64,000 nucleotides of DNA from Actinomadura luzonensis (GCF_022664455.2 NZ_JAKRKC020000001.1:4283001-4347000), one strand, 5' to 3'. Counted from the stretch's first letter, positions 30,101 through 49,905 are shown. Program-made: numbers and translations. The notes: a model not told the origin generated them from the sequence alone.

Positions 30101-32530
30101 GGCGGCCCGCACCGCCGGGTCGAAACGCACCGGCAGGCACAGGTTGTCCACCCAGTAACGGCCGGTCAGCTCCGGCCCCTCCAGCAGGGCGCCGGTCACC
30201 GAGGAGCAGAACGCCACCGTGGCCGGGCCGGGCCGGACGTCGGCCAGCGCCTGGTTCAGCTCGGCCTCCAACGCGCGCATGTGCGGGGTGTGCGAGGCGT
30301 AGTCCACCGCGATCCGCCGCACCCGCGCCCCCGTCACCTCCTCCAGAGCCGCCGGGTCACCCGCGACCACGCAGCCGGCCGGGCTGGACTCCACCGCCAC
30401 CCACAGCCGCTCACCGTCGATCAGCTCCCGCGCCACCGACGCCGGGACATCGAGCGCCGCCATCGCGCCGGTGCCGGTCATCCGCTCCAGAGCGCGGCTG
30501 CGCAACACCACCACGCGGGCCGCGTCCCGCAACGACAACGCGCCCGCCACACACGCCGCCGCGATCTCGCCCTGCGACTGGCCCACCACGAGCTGCGGCG
30601 ACACCCCGGCCGCCGCCCACACCTCGGCCAGCGACACCATCACCGCCCACAACACCGGCTGCACCACGGCGGTCCCGGACAGCTCCGGCGCGCCCGCCTC
30701 CTGCCGCAACACCGCACTCGCCGTCCACCCCGTCAACGGGGCGAGCACCCGGTCACACCGCTCCAGCGCCGCCCGGAACACCGGGCACGCATCCAGCAGG
30801 CCGGTCGCCATGCCCGTCCACTGCGAGCCCTGGCCGGGGAACACCAGGACCACCCCACCGGCCCCCGGCGCGACCCCGCTGACCACCGAGGCGTGCGGAC
30901 GGCCGCCGGCCACCGCGTCCAGCCCGTCCAGCAGGTCGTCCCGGCCGGCGGCGACCACCACGGCCCGGTGCGGGAAACGGGCCCGGCGGGCGAGCGTGCG
31001 GCCGGCCGCCGCCAGGTGCTCCTCCCCCAGGCCGGCCGCGTAGTCGCGGAGCCGGGCCGCCTGGGCGCGCAACGCCTGCCCGCTCTTGGCCGACACCACC
31101 CACACCAGCACACCCGCACCCGCCAACGGCTCACCCCGCGAAACCTCCTGCACGGGCGCCGACTCCACGATCACATGCGCGTTCGTGCCGCTCACCCCGA
31201 AACTCGACACCCCCGCCCGCGCCGCACCCGCGAGCCGCACCGGCTCCGTCAGCAACCGCACCCCACCCGCCGACCAGTCCACATGCGGCGTCGGCTCGCT
31301 GACGTGCAACGTCCGCGGCAACACCCCGTGCCGCAACGCCATCACCATCTTGATCACACCCGCCACCCCCGCCGCCGCCTGCGTGTGACCGATGTTCGAC
31401 TTGACCGAGCCGAGCCACAGGGGCCGGTCGGCGGGGCGCATCCGGCCGTAGGTGGCGAGCAGGGCCTGGGCCTCGATGGGGTCGCCGAGGGTGGTGCCGG
31501 TGCCGTGCGCCTCGACCACGTCCACGTCGCGGGTGTCGAGCAGGGCGTCGGCGAGCGCCTGCCGGATGACCCGCTCCTGGGCGGGGCCGCTGGGGGCGGT
31601 CATGCCGTTGCTGGCGCCGTCCTGATTGACCGCCGTGCCCCGGACGACGGCGAGCACGCGCCGCCCGTTGCGGAGGGCGTCCGGCAGCCGCTCCAGGACG
31701 AGCACGCCCGCCCCCTCGGCCCAGGCGGCCCCGTCGGCGCTCGCCGAGAACGACTTGCACCGCCCGTCGGGCGCGAGCGCGCGCTGCCGGGAGAACTCCA
31801 CGAACGGCACCGGCGACGACATCACCGTCACGCCGCCCGCCAGCGCGAGCGCGCACTCGCCGCGCCGCAGCGCCTGCACGGCCAGGTGCAGCGCGACCAG
31901 CGAGGACGAGCACGCCGTGTCCACCGTCAGCGACGGCCCCTCCAGGCCGAGCGTGTAGGAGACCCGGCCGGACACGACGCTGGGCGCGCTGGAGGTGAAC
32001 AGGGTGCCCTCGACCGACTCGGGCGCGCCGGCGAGGAACCGGGTGGAGTAGTAGTCGTACATGTTGCCCGCGTAGACGCCGGTGCGGGTGCCGCGCAGCG
32101 CGCCGGGCTCGATCTCGGCCCGCTCCAGCGCCTCCCAGCAGGTCTGCAGGAACAGCCGGTGCTGCGGGTCGGTGGCGAGGGCGCTGCGCGGGCTCATGCC
32201 GAAGAACGCCGCGTCGAAGTCGGCCGCGTCGGGCAGGAAGCCGCCGTGCCGGGTGGAGGACTTGCCGAGCGCCTCGGGGTCGGGGTCGTACAGCCCCTCC
32301 ACGTCCCAGCCGCGGTCGTCGGGGAACTCGCCGATCGCGTCCACCCCGCCCGCGACCAGCTCCCACAGGTCCTCCGGCGAGCGCACGCCACCCGGGAACC
32401 GGCACGCCATGCCGACGATCGCCACCGGCTCGTGCCGGCGGCTCTCCTCGTCCGCCAGCCGCTGCCGGGTCTCGGCGAGCTCGACGGTGGCCCGTCTGAG
32501 GTAGTCGCGGAGCTTGTCCTCGGTGCGCAT
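27169..32530 (-). CDS. Type I PKS, one module (3): KS-AT-DH-KR-ACP; reading frame broken inside KR
   Basis: Starts MRTEDKLRDYLRRATVEL (docking coiled coil). KS TVDTACSSSLVAL, Cys at residue 207. AT GQSQGE (about 652) with DYASHT, predicting methylmalonyl-CoA. DH HAVRGGVLLPG (about 953) and LLDAAFH (about 1112). KR has LVTGGTGGLG, LDD in TAGVLDDAL and FSSLAGV...GNYAAANAF. ACP FNELGFDSLTAVEL. C-terminal dock DSASDEEIFALIDNDL. The first frame stops at 28571 in the linker before the KR nucleotide site. The KR-ACP part is open in another frame from about 28527 to 27169. At least two indels, or one complex event at a local 43-base duplication, separate them. Restored, the module would make an alpha-methyl double bond. 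If the break is real, two proteins (28571-32530, and about 27169-28488 from GTG) might result. Confidence 0.85.
28521..28605 (-). repeat. Imperfect 43-bp tandem duplication at a KR linker frameshift
   Basis: Bases 28521-28562 and 28564-28605 are similar copies of one GC-rich stretch, each with gcgctcgtca near its start. A shorter third piece lies at about 28501-28519. On the coding strand the two copies place TGA codons 43 bases apart (28573-28571 and 28530-28528). The first closes the KS-AT-DH frame; the second closes the KR-ACP frame upstream. Because 43 is not a multiple of three, the duplication itself shifts the frame. Confidence 0.7.
30121..31402 (-). repeat. Long near-identical direct repeat, copy A (KS end and AT of module 3)
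   Basis: Bases 30121-30840 and 31038-31402 match 40946-41665 and 41863-42227 almost base for base at a constant offset of 10,825. The intervening 200 bases (KS-AT linker) are diverged but of equal length. The shared blocks use G-ending and TTG codons, unlike the C-ending codons around them. The blocks cover the methylmalonyl AT core (GQSQGE, YASH) and the end of the KS. Confidence 0.85.
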
Positions 32531-32546
32531 GGGTGGTGCCTTCCGC

Positions 32547-35500
32547 TCACAGTTCGTTGTCGATGAGGGCGAAGATCTCCTCGTCCGAGGCGGCGTCGAT
32601 CTTCTCCATGACGGTGTCGGGGGCGCTCTGGGGGGCGCCGAACCTGGCCAGGCCGCTCTGCAGCACGGCGACGAGCTTGCTGCGGATGGCCTCGCCGTCG
32701 TCCTTGGCGCTGCTGAGCATGGAGCCGACGCGTTCGAGCGCGCCGCGCAGCGTCTCCTCGGGCGAGGGGGCGGACGCGGCTGGGGCCAGCGTGCTGAACA
32801 GGTACTCGGCGAGCGCGCCGACCGTGGGGTGGTCGAAGACGAGCGTGGCGGGCAGCCGCAGCCCGGTGTCGGCGTTGAGCCGGTTGCGCAGCTCGACGGC
32901 GGTCAGGGAGTCGAAGCCGAGCTGGGTGAACGCCCGGTCGACGCTGATCTTCTCGGCGCTGCCGTGCGCGAGGACGACGGCGACGTGCCGGCGGACCCGG
33001 TCGGTGAGCAGCCGCAGCCCTTCCTCCCTGGTCAGCTCGGCCAGGCGGGACATCAGCGAGGACAGGCTCTCGCCCTGCTCGCCGCCGCCCGCGGCCCTCC
33101 TGGGCGTCCTGACCAGACCCTTGAGCAGGTGCGGCAGGTCGCCGTCCGCGGCGCGGGCGCGCAGCCCCGAGGTGTCCCAGCGCACGGCGACCACGACCGG
33201 GTCGGGCGCGGCCAGCGCGGCGTCGAACAGCGCGAGGCCTTGCTGGACGTCGAGCGGAGCGATGCCGGCGCGGGCCAGCCTCGCCAGGTCGGCCTGACCG
33301 AGGGTGCCGGACATGCCGGACTCGGTGTCCCACAGGCCCCACGCGATCGACACGCCGGGCAGGCCCAGGTCGCGGCGGTGCTCGGCGAGGGCGTCGAGGA
33401 AGGCGTTCGCGGCGGCGTAGTTGCCCTGCCCGGCGTTGCCCAGCACCCCGGCCAGGGACGAGAACAGCACGAACATCGACAGCGGCCGGTCGCGGGTCAG
33501 CTCGTGCAGGTGCCAGGCCGCGTCCGCCTTCGGGGCGAGCACGGCCGCGACGCGTTCCGGCGTCAGGTCCTCCACGAGGCCGTCGTCGAGGACGCCGGCC
33601 GCGTGCACGACCCCGGTCAGCAGCGGCACGGCGGCGAGCACCGACTCCAGCGCGGCCCGGTCGCCGGCGTCGCACGCCTTGACCGTGACGCGCGCCCCCA
33701 GCTCCTCCAGCCCGGCCGTCAGCTCGGCCACGCCGGGCGCCTCCGGGCCGCGGCGGGACAGCAGCAGCAGGTCGCGGACGCCGTGCCGCTCCACCAGCCG
33801 CCGCGCGACCAGCGCGCCGAGCCCGCTGGTGCCGCCCGTCACCAGCACCGTCCCCGGCAGGTCGGGCGAGGCCGCCGGGGCGGGCTCGCGCCAGGCCAGG
33901 CGCGGCACCAGGAGCCGGCCGGCGCGGACCCGGACCTCCGGCTCGCCGACGGCGGCGACCCGCGACCAGTCCGCGTGCCCCTCCTCGGCCTCGGCCAGCA
34001 CGAACCGGCCCGGCTGCTCGGCCTGCGCCGCCCGCACCAGACCCCGCACGGCGGCGCCGGCCAGGTCTCCCGGCCGGGTGACGAACATCAGCCTCGACCC
34101 GGCCAGCCGCTCGTCCTGGACGGCGTCCAGCACCTGCGCGGTGAGCCGCCGCAGCGCGGCGGGCACGCCGTCGCGGCCGCTCGCGCACGGGATGACGACG
34201 GCGTCGGCGTCGCCGGGCTCGGCGGCGGCCTCCACCCAGTCCACGCCGTAGGCGGCGGGCGCGGCGGCCCGGCCGAGCGCGCCCGCGGGCAGCGGCCGGG
34301 TGCGGACCGAGGCCAGCGCGAACGCGGGCCGCCCCGACGGGTCGGCGGCCTCGACGGCCCACCCGTCGCCGCCGGCGGGGGTGAGCCGCACCCGCAGCCG
34401 GGTGGCCCCGGCGGCGAGCAGGCGCACCCGGCGCAGCTCGAACGGCAGCCGCAGGCCGTCCCCCGGCTGGTCGCCGGCGACCAGCAGCGGGTGGAACAGG
34501 GCGTCCAGCAGGGCCGGGTGGATGCCGTAGCCGTCCGGGTCCACGTCGCCGGGCAGCTCCACCTCGGCGTACAGGTCCTCGCCGCGCCGCCAGGCGGCCC
34601 GCAGGCCCTGGAAGGCTGGGCCGTACTCGTAGCCCTGCTCGGCCAGGCGCTCGTACCCGCCGGACAGCTCGACCGGGGCGGCGTCGGCGGGCGGCCAGGC
34701 GGCGGCCCAGGCGGCGGGGGCGTCGCCGGCCTGGTCCTGGGCGAGCAGCCCGGACAGGTGGCGGGTCCAGGCGGCCTCGGGGTCGCCGGCCGGGCGGGAG
34801 TGCACCCGGACGGGCCGCGCGCCCGAGGCGTCCGGCGGCTCGACGACGACCTGCACGGCGACGTCGCCGCGCTCGGGCAGGATCAGCGGCGCCTCGAACA
34901 TCAGCTCCTCGGCCAGCCCGTGCCCGGTGCGGGCGCCGGCGGCCAGGGCGAGGTCGGCGAGCGCCGCGCCCGGCACCACGACGGACCCGGCCACGACGTG
35001 CTCGGCCAGCCAGGGGGCGGCGGCGGCCGACAGGCGGCCGGTGAGCGCCACGGGCCCGTTGTCGGCCAGCTCCACGGCCGCGCCGAGCAGCGGGTGCCCG
35101 GCCTCGTGCAGCCCGGCGGCGGACAGGTCGGCGCCGCGGGCGGGCGCGCCGAGCCAGAAGCGCTCGCGTTCATAGGCGTAGCCGGGCAGGTCGACGCGGC
35201 GGCCGTGGCGGGCCAGCTCAGCCCAGTCGACCTCGGCCCCGGCGGCCCAGGCGGCGGCGAGGCAGGCCGCCAGGGCGTCCGCCTCGTCGTGGTCGCGGCG
35301 GTGCAGGGCGAGGATCACGGCGTCCTCGCGGGTGACGCAGTCGTGCGCCATGCCGGCGAGCACGGCCTGCGGCCCGACCTCCAGGTAGACGCCGGCGCCG
35401 CCCTCCTCCAGCGCGCCGACGGCCTCGTGGAACAGGACCGGCCGCCGGATCTGGTCGAGCCAGTAGCCGGGGTCCGACCAGTCGCCGGGGGTGCCGGTGA

Positions 35501-37853
35501 CGTACGGCACCTGGCGGCGGCCGAACGTGACCCCGGCCAGCTCGCCGGCGAACGCGGCCAGCATCGGCTCCATGAGCGGCGAGTGGAAGGCGTGGCTGAC
35601 CGGGAGCCTGCGGACGCGGCGGCCCTGCGCCCGCCACTGCTCGGCGACGGCCAGGCAGGGCCGCTCGGCGCCGGAGATCACGACGCTCGCGGGGCCGTTG
35701 ACGGCGGCGATGCCGACCTGGTCGGCCAGCCCGGCGAGGGTGGGCGCGACCTCGTCGGCGCCGGCGTTGACGGCGACCATGGCGCCCGGCTCGCACAGCT
35801 CGCGCATGAGCCGGCCGCGGGCGGCGATCAGGCGGGCCGCGTCGGCGAGCGACCAGACGCCGGCGACGTGCGCGGCGGCGTACTCGCCGACGGAGTGCCC
35901 GGCGACCACGGCGGGCCGCACGCCCAGGGACTCCAGCAGCCGGTGGGCGGCCACCTCGAAGGCGAACAGCGCGGGCTGGGTGTAGGCGGTGTCGTTGAGC
36001 AGCTCGGCCCCGGGGCTGCCGGGCTCGGCCCACATGACGTCGCGCAGCGGGCGGTCCAGGTGGGGGGCGAGCGCGGCCAGCACCTCGTCGAGCGCGGCGG
36101 CGAACACCGGGGAGGCGGCGGCGAGGCCGCGTCCCATGCCGGGCCGCTGCCCGCCCTGGCCGGTGAACAGGAACGCCGGGCGGGGCTGCTCGCCGGCGAC
36201 GCCCTCGACGACGTCGGGGACGTTCTCGCCGCGGGCGTAGCGGGCCAGCCGGTCGGTCAGGGCGTCGTGGTCGCGGCCGAGCACAACGGCGCGCTGCGGG
36301 AGGGCGGCGCGGCCAGCCAGGGAGCGGGCGACGTCGGCCGGGTCGGGCCGCTCCCCCTCGGTGACGCGGGCGTGCAGCCGCGCCGCCTGCGCGGCCAGCG
36401 CCTCTGGCCGCGGGCGCTGATGGGCCAGGCGAGCGGGCCGGTGAAGGCGGGGGCGGGGCGCGGCCCGGGGGCGGGCTCGTACTCCTCGACGATGGCGTGG
36501 GCGTTGGTGCCGCTGATACCGAAGCTGGACACCCCGGCCCGGCGCGGCTGCTCGCCGCGCGCCCAGCCGGCCTGCTCGGTGAGCAGCCGGACGTTGCCCG
36601 CGGACCAGTCCACGTGCGGGGTGGGCTCGGTGACGTGCAGGGTGCGCGGCAGGACGCCGTGCCGCATGGCCATGACCATCTTGATCACGCCGGCCACGCC
36701 GGCGGCGGCCTGGGTGTGGCCGATGTTGGACTTGACCGAGCCGAGCCAGAGCGGCCGGTCGGCGGGGCGCATCCGGCCGTAGGTGGCGAGGAGGGCCTGG
36801 GCCTCGATGGGGTCGCCGAGGGTGGTGCCGGTGCCGTGCGCCTCGACGGCGTCGATGTCGCGGGTGTCGAGCAGGGCGTCGGCGAGCGCCTGCTGGATGA
36901 CGCGCTCCTGGGCGGGGCCGCTGGGGGCGGTCATGCCGTTGCTGGCGCCGTCCTGGTTGATCGCGGTGCCGCGGACGACGGCGAGGATGCGCCGGTTGTT
37001 GCGGCGGGCCTGGGACAGGCGTTCCAGGACGAGCACGCCGACGCCCTCGGCCCAGGCGGCCCCGTCGGCGGTGGCGGAGAACGACTTGCACCGCCCGTCG
37101 GGGGCGAGGCCGCGCTGGCGGCAGAACTCGACGAAGGCGTCCGGCGAGGCGAGCACGGTGACGCCGCCGGCCAGCGCGAGCGCGCACTCGCCGCGCCGCA
37201 GCGCCTGCACGGCCAGGTGCAGCGCGACCAGCGAGGACGAGCACGCCGTGTCGACGGTCAGCGACGGCCCCTCCAGCCCGAGGGTGTAGGAGACCCGGCC
37301 GGACAGCACGCTCGGCGTGCTGGAGGTGAGCAGGCTGCCCTCCAGCGACGGCGGGACGGCGCCGTGCATGAAGCGGGAGGAGTAGTCGTTGTGCATGTTG
37401 CCGGCGTAGACGCCGGTCTCGCTGCCGCGCAGGCGGGCGGGGTCGATGCCGGCGTGCTCCAGGGCGTCCCAGGACGACTCCAGGAACAGCCGGTGCTGCG
37501 GGTCGGTGGCGAGGGCGCTGCGCGGGCTCATGCCGAAGAACGCCGCGTCGAAGTCGCCCGCGTCGTGCAGGAAGCCGCCGTGCCGCGTGTACGTCTTCCC
37601 GATCGCCTCGGGGTCGGGGTCGTACAGCCCGTCCACGTCCCAGCCGCGGTCGCCGGGGAACTCGGTGATCGCGTCCACCCCTGAGGAGACCAGCTTCCAC
37701 AGGTCCTCCGGCGACTCCACGCCGCCGGGGAACCGGCACGCCATCCCGACGATCGCCACCGGCTCGTGGCGGCGGCTCTCCTCGTCCGCCAGCCGCTGGC
37801 GGGTCTCGGTCAGCTCGACGGCGACCCGCTTCAGGTATTCGCGAAGCTTGTCC

Positions 37854-37864
<11 letters not shown>
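32547..37864 (-). CDS. Type I PKS, one module (2): KS-AT-DH-KR-ACP; one frameshift after KS
   Basis: Starts MANEDKLREYLKRVAVEL (docking coiled coil) after a GGAAGGG site. KS TVDTACSSSLVAL, Cys at residue 208. AT GHSVGEYAAAHVAG (about 656) with SHAFHS, predicting malonyl-CoA. DH HVVAGSVVVPG (about 955) and LLDALFH (about 1121). KR LVTGGTSGLG (about 1345) with LDD in AAGVLDDGL and FSSLAGV...GNYAAANAF. ACP LGFDSLTAVEL (about 1651). C-terminal dock DAASDEEIFALIDNEL. The KS frame and the AT-to-dock frame differ by one missing base around 36401-36420. Predicted product of the step is a plain trans double bond. The gene overlaps the upstream PKS by 11 bases and is 16 bases from the next. Confidence 0.88.
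36401..36420 (-). other. Frameshift site between KS and AT of module 2
   Basis: The KS frame reads PISARGQRRW and then turns to Arg/Pro-rich nonsense. The AT frame begins PEALAAQAARLHA one base over. Adding one C to the coding-strand run GCGGCCAGAG restores PISARGPEALAAQ. Everything on both sides is conserved PKS sequence, so a missed base is likely. Confidence 0.72.
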
Positions 37865-46361
<8,497 letters not shown>

Positions 46362-46637
46362 CAATGCGCCACCTCAAAGCCTCGGGAATCGTCGTTGCAC
46401 GACGCCGGCGGTTTATCCGGACGGCCGCGTGGAATTACTCGACAGCCGTGCAGTTCGCGGCTATTACATAGACATTGCGACTTTAAGGTGGCGGTCCGCC
46501 CCGGCACACGCCCGCGCCGCCGGCATGAAGTTGCCGCCATTTGTGGCCACCGCTCCGCGCGCGTCCCGGTCTTGACCCCGGCCATTCGCCTCCGCGATGA
46601 ATGACGGACGGGAAAAGGCTGCGGAGGGGGATGACCG
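46362..46637. promoter_or_regulatory. Divergent promoter region, PKS operon (minus) and stand-alone NRPS genes (plus)
   Basis: This 276-base stretch has no gene and is the longest non-coding interval in the window. It is AT-richer than its surroundings (for example ctattacatagacattgcg near 46460-46479). It holds the start signals for the loading PKS on one side and the condensation-protein gene on the other. A 14-base motif, cgggaaaaggctgc, at 46609-46622 recurs at 49938-49951. I could not pick out reliable -35 and -10 boxes. Confidence 0.6.
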
Positions 46638-48020
46638 ATGTCCGTCGAGGCGCGGCTCAGCCATGGCCAGCTCTTCAGCTGGCGGGAGATCGAGCGGTAT
46701 CCGGAGGACTGGCTGGCCGAGGCCAACCTGCCCAGCACCTGGGACCTGCGCGGCAGCTCGGTGGAGCACGTCCTGCGCACGCTGCGGCGGCTGATGGACC
46801 GCCACGAGGCGCTGCGCACGACGTACCACGTGGTGGGCGGCGCGCCGGTGCAGCGCGTGCACGCGGCGATCGAGCCGCCGGTCGAGGTCGTGGACCGGGT
46901 GGTGACCGACCCGGGCGAGCACGAGCTGACCAAGGCCGAGCTGCTGGCGGTGCCGTTCGCGATGGAGGGCGACCTGAACTGGCGGGGGCGGCTGGTCGCC
47001 ATGCACGGCTCGCCGCTCTACCTGTCGCTGACGTTCTCGCACCTCATCGTGGACCTGTGGTCGATCCACCACGTCCAGGACCAGTTCAAGGCGCTGCTGG
47101 CCGACCCGGGCGCGACCGCCGTCACCGGGCCCGCGCCGCGCGAGCTCGCCCGGCGGCAGCGGGAGGAGTCGTGGCGGCCCCGGCAGGAGGGCGCGGAGCG
47201 CTACTGGCGGGGCGTGCTGGCGCAGGGCCTCACGGACGCCCTGCCCACGCTGCCGGCGAAGGCGAAGCGCAACCGGCTGGAGCTGACGCTGCACTCGCGC
47301 GCCCTCGGCGGGTGGGCGGCCGAGGCCGGGCGGGTGCACGGCGTGACGGCTCCCGCCGTGCTGATGGCGTTCGTGGCGGCGGGCCTGGCCCGGCACCTGG
47401 GCACCGACCGGGTCACGATGAGCCTGATGTCGTCCAACCGGTTCGCGCCCGAGGACCAGCACAACGTGGGCACGATGAACCAGCTCGTGCCGTTCGTCGC
47501 GGGCGTGGACCCGCGCGCCACGCTCGCCGAGCACGTCAAGCGCCTGCACTGGGCGAGCGCCAGGGCCTACCGGCACTCCTGCTACGACTTCGACAGGATC
47601 GCCGGGCTGGCGGCGGAGCTGGGCGAGCGGCCGGAGCACGGCTGCTGGATGAACCACCTGTTCCGGGCCTGGTTCAACTACATCCAGGTGGACCGCAGGC
47701 CGAGCGACGCCCGCGACCCGGAGCCGGCCGAGCTGGCCTGGACGCCGCTGGCGCAGCAGTACGGGCAGGCGTTCCGGGTGCGGGTGGAGGTGCGCGGCGG
47801 CCGGACCAGCGTGCTCATGCTGGCCGACCCCGACGTGCTGCCCGCCGAGGCGATGACCGACGTCATGCGGACGGTGGCCGCCGGGGCGCGGCTGGCGGTG
47901 ACCGATCCCGGGCGCGCGCTGAAGGACCTGTGGGACGGAACGGACCCGGCGCCGCCGCCCGCCCTGTTCCCGCCCGACCCGCCGCCTTACACCCCGTCCC
48001 CCCTGGCCCCGGCCCCGTAG
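46638..48020 (+). CDS. Stand-alone NRPS condensation-domain protein
   Basis: 460 residues, the length of one condensation domain. MDRHEALRTTYH matches the family's early Arg-rich motif. The catalytic HHxxxDG motif appears as SHLIVDLWS: the second His and the Asp remain, the first His is Ser and the Gly is missing. No adenylation or carrier domain is attached, so it must act with partners in trans; the obvious ones are the adenylation enzyme at 48069 and the carrier at 49654. It could join an aminoacyl group to a PKS-bound acyl chain, or release it. The C-terminus ends in a Pro-rich tail. GGAGG at 46623-46627 precedes the ATG. Confidence 0.88.
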   Translation: MSVEARLSHGQLFSWREIERYPEDWLAEANLPSTWDLRGSSVEHVLRTLRRLMDRHEALRTTYHVVGGAPVQRVHAAIEPPVEVVDRVVTDPGEHELTKAELLAVPFAMEGDLNWRGRLVAMHGSPLYLSLTFSHLIVDLWSIHHVQDQFKALLADPGATAVTGPAPRELARRQREESWRPRQEGAERYWRGVLAQGLTDALPTLPAKAKRNRLELTLHSRALGGWAAEAGRVHGVTAPAVLMAFVAAGLARHLGTDRVTMSLMSSNRFAPEDQHNVGTMNQLVPFVAGVDPRATLAEHVKRLHWASARAYRHSCYDFDRIAGLAAELGERPEHGCWMNHLFRAWFNYIQVDRRPSDARDPEPAELAWTPLAQQYGQAFRVRVEVRGGRTSVLMLADPDVLPAEAMTDVMRTVAAGARLAVTDPGRALKDLWDGTDPAPPPALFPPDPPPYTPSPLAPAP

Positions 48021-48068
48021 CCTGCCGCCCCCGTAACCCCCAGCCCCGCAGCCGATCGTGGAGAGGCC

Positions 48069-49589
48069 ATGGAACGCACGCTCTACCGGTGGTTCGCCGA
48101 CTCCGCCGCCCGCCACAGCGACCTGGTCGCGCTGGAGACGGGGGACGGCCGGCACACCTACGCCGAGCTGGACGCGCTCTCCCGCCGGCTGGCCGCCGAG
48201 CTCGCCGACGCCTGCGGCGGCCCGCCGTCCAGGGTCGGCCTGTACGCGGCCCGCAACCTGCTCGCCTACGCCGGGTACCTGGCCGTCCAGCGGCTCGGCG
48301 CGACCGTCGTCCCGCTGAACCCGGCCGCCCCGCCGGCCCGCAACCGGGCGGTGGCGGCGGCGGCCGGGCTGGACCTGGTGCTGGCCGACGCGACGCTCGC
48401 CCCGCCGGTGCTGCCCGCCGCGACGCTGGCGGTCCGCCTGGACCGGCTCGGCCCGGGGCCGCGCGGCGTGCCCGACACCGTCGCCGCGAGCCTCGACGCG
48501 CCCGCGTACGTGCTGTTCACCAGCGGCTCGACCGGCGTGCCGAAGGGCGTGCCGGTGCGGCACCGCAGCGTGGACGCCTACCTGGCGCACGTCGTGCCCC
48601 GCTACGGGCTGGGGCCGGGCTGCCGGCTGTCGCAGACGTTCGACCTGACCTTCGACCTGTCGGTGTTCGACATGTTCGCGGCGTGGGGCAGCGGCGCGAC
48701 GCTGGTCGTGCCGGGCCCGTACGACCTGCTGAAGCCGGTGGCGTTCGTCGCCAGGGAGCGGCTGACGCACTGGTTCAGCGTGCCGTCGGTGGTGTCGCTG
48801 GCGATGCGGCTGCGCCGGCTGGCGCCGGGCTCGATGCCGTCGCTGCGCTGGAGCCTGTTCTGCGGGGAGCCGCTGACGCTGCGGCAGGCCGCGGCGTGGG
48901 CCGCCGCCGCGCCGGGCAGCGTGCTGGAGAACCTGTACGGGCCGACGGAGGTCACGATCAGCTGCACCCAGTACCGGCTGCCCGCCGACCGGGAGCGCTG
49001 GCCGGTGACGGCCAACGGGACGGTGCCGATCGGGCTGCCGTACCCCGGCGTGGAGCACCTGGTGCTGGACGGCGACGGCCGGCCCGCGGCGGAGGGCGAG
49101 CTGTGCCTGCGCGGCGTGCAGCGTTTCCCCGGCTACACCGACCCGGAGGTGAACGCGGGCCGCTTCGCCCGCTCCGACGGCTCCCCCGCCGGCCCGCCGC
49201 CGGACGGCGAGGTGCCGCCCGGGCTGTGGTACCGGACCGGCGACCGGGTGGCCTGGCGCGACGGCCTGCTGGTGCACCTCGGCCGGCTGGACCAGCAGGT
49301 CAAGATCTCCGGCCACCGGGTGGAGCTGGGCGAGGTCGAGGCGGCGCTGCGCGAGCAGCCGGGCGTGCACGAGGCGGTGGTGCTGGCGGTGCCGGACGCG
49401 GACGGCGAGCTGCGGCTGGAGGCGGCCTGCACGGGCGCGGGCCTGGACCCGCCGGCGCTGGTCAGGGGCGTGGCCGCGGTGCTGCCCGGCTACATGGTGC
49501 CCCGCTCGGTCACCCTGCTCGACGCCCTGCCGCTGAACGCCAACGGCAAGGTCGACCGCCGCGCCACCGCCGCGGCCCTGCACCCGTAG
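48069..49589 (+). CDS. Stand-alone NRPS adenylation enzyme
   Basis: 506 residues, with all core adenylation motifs: TSGSTGVPKG (ATP loop), FDLSVFDMF, YGPTE, GELCLRG, YRTGD, KISGHRVELGEVE and NGKVDR. It should activate an amino acid as the AMP ester and load the discrete carrier at 49654-49905. By hand alignment to PheA the pocket residues read about D-L-F-F-L-C-L-I-S plus Lys. The closest code I recall is that for cysteine (DLYNLSLIW), but two positions differ clearly, so this is a hint only. The gene follows the condensation-protein gene by 48 bases and ends before a strong hairpin. Confidence 0.93.
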   Translation: MERTLYRWFADSAARHSDLVALETGDGRHTYAELDALSRRLAAELADACGGPPSRVGLYAARNLLAYAGYLAVQRLGATVVPLNPAAPPARNRAVAAAAGLDLVLADATLAPPVLPAATLAVRLDRLGPGPRGVPDTVAASLDAPAYVLFTSGSTGVPKGVPVRHRSVDAYLAHVVPRYGLGPGCRLSQTFDLTFDLSVFDMFAAWGSGATLVVPGPYDLLKPVAFVARERLTHWFSVPSVVSLAMRLRRLAPGSMPSLRWSLFCGEPLTLRQAAAWAAAAPGSVLENLYGPTEVTISCTQYRLPADRERWPVTANGTVPIGLPYPGVEHLVLDGDGRPAAEGELCLRGVQRFPGYTDPEVNAGRFARSDGSPAGPPPDGEVPPGLWYRTGDRVAWRDGLLVHLGRLDQQVKISGHRVELGEVEAALREQPGVHEAVVLAVPDADGELRLEAACTGAGLDPPALVRGVAAVLPGYMVPRSVTLLDALPLNANGKVDRRATAAALHP

Positions 49590-49601
49590 CGGACAGTGCG
49601 A

Positions 49602-49628
49602 CGGCCGCCCCGGTCTCCGGGGCGGCCG
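49602..49628. terminator. Perfect GC hairpin between convergent genes
   Basis: cggccgccccgg (49602-49613) pairs fully with ccggggcggccg (49617-49628) across a 3-base loop. It sits 12 bases after the adenylation gene stop and 25 bases from the stop of the convergent carrier gene, so it can end transcription from both sides. There is no T-run, as is common in actinomycetes. Confidence 0.82.
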
Positions 49629-49653
49629 CCGGGCGACGCGGTGCGGGCCGGTC

Positions 49654-49905
49654 TCAGCGCAGCGGCGGCCACACGGTGGCCAGCGTCTGCCAGAGCGACC
49701 CGACCGTGGCGAACGTGGACTCGTTCAGCAGGTCGTCGGGCAGCTCGACCCCGTACGCGTCCTCGACGTCCACCAGCAGCCGCACGACCCCCATCGAGTC
49801 GAGCCCGAGCGCGCCCAGCTCGTCGTGGGCGGTCAGCTCACCGGAGTCGGCGTACGGCAGATGCGTGCGCAGAATGCTCTGGAAACCGTCGGGTATATCC
49901 AGCAT
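49654..49905 (-). CDS. Discrete peptidyl/acyl carrier protein
   Basis: An 83-residue carrier protein with the phosphopantetheine Ser in LGALGLDSMGVVRLLVD. It is the only free carrier near the stand-alone adenylation and condensation genes and is the likely acceptor of the activated amino acid. It is transcribed away from the second condensation protein (50100) and toward the adenylation gene, with a hairpin between. The alternative, that it is a second PKS-type ACP, cannot be excluded from sequence. Confidence 0.9.
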   Translation of the reverse strand: MLDIPDGFQSILRTHLPYADSGELTAHDELGALGLDSMGVVRLLVDVEDAYGVELPDDLLNESTFATVGSLWQTLATVWPPLR

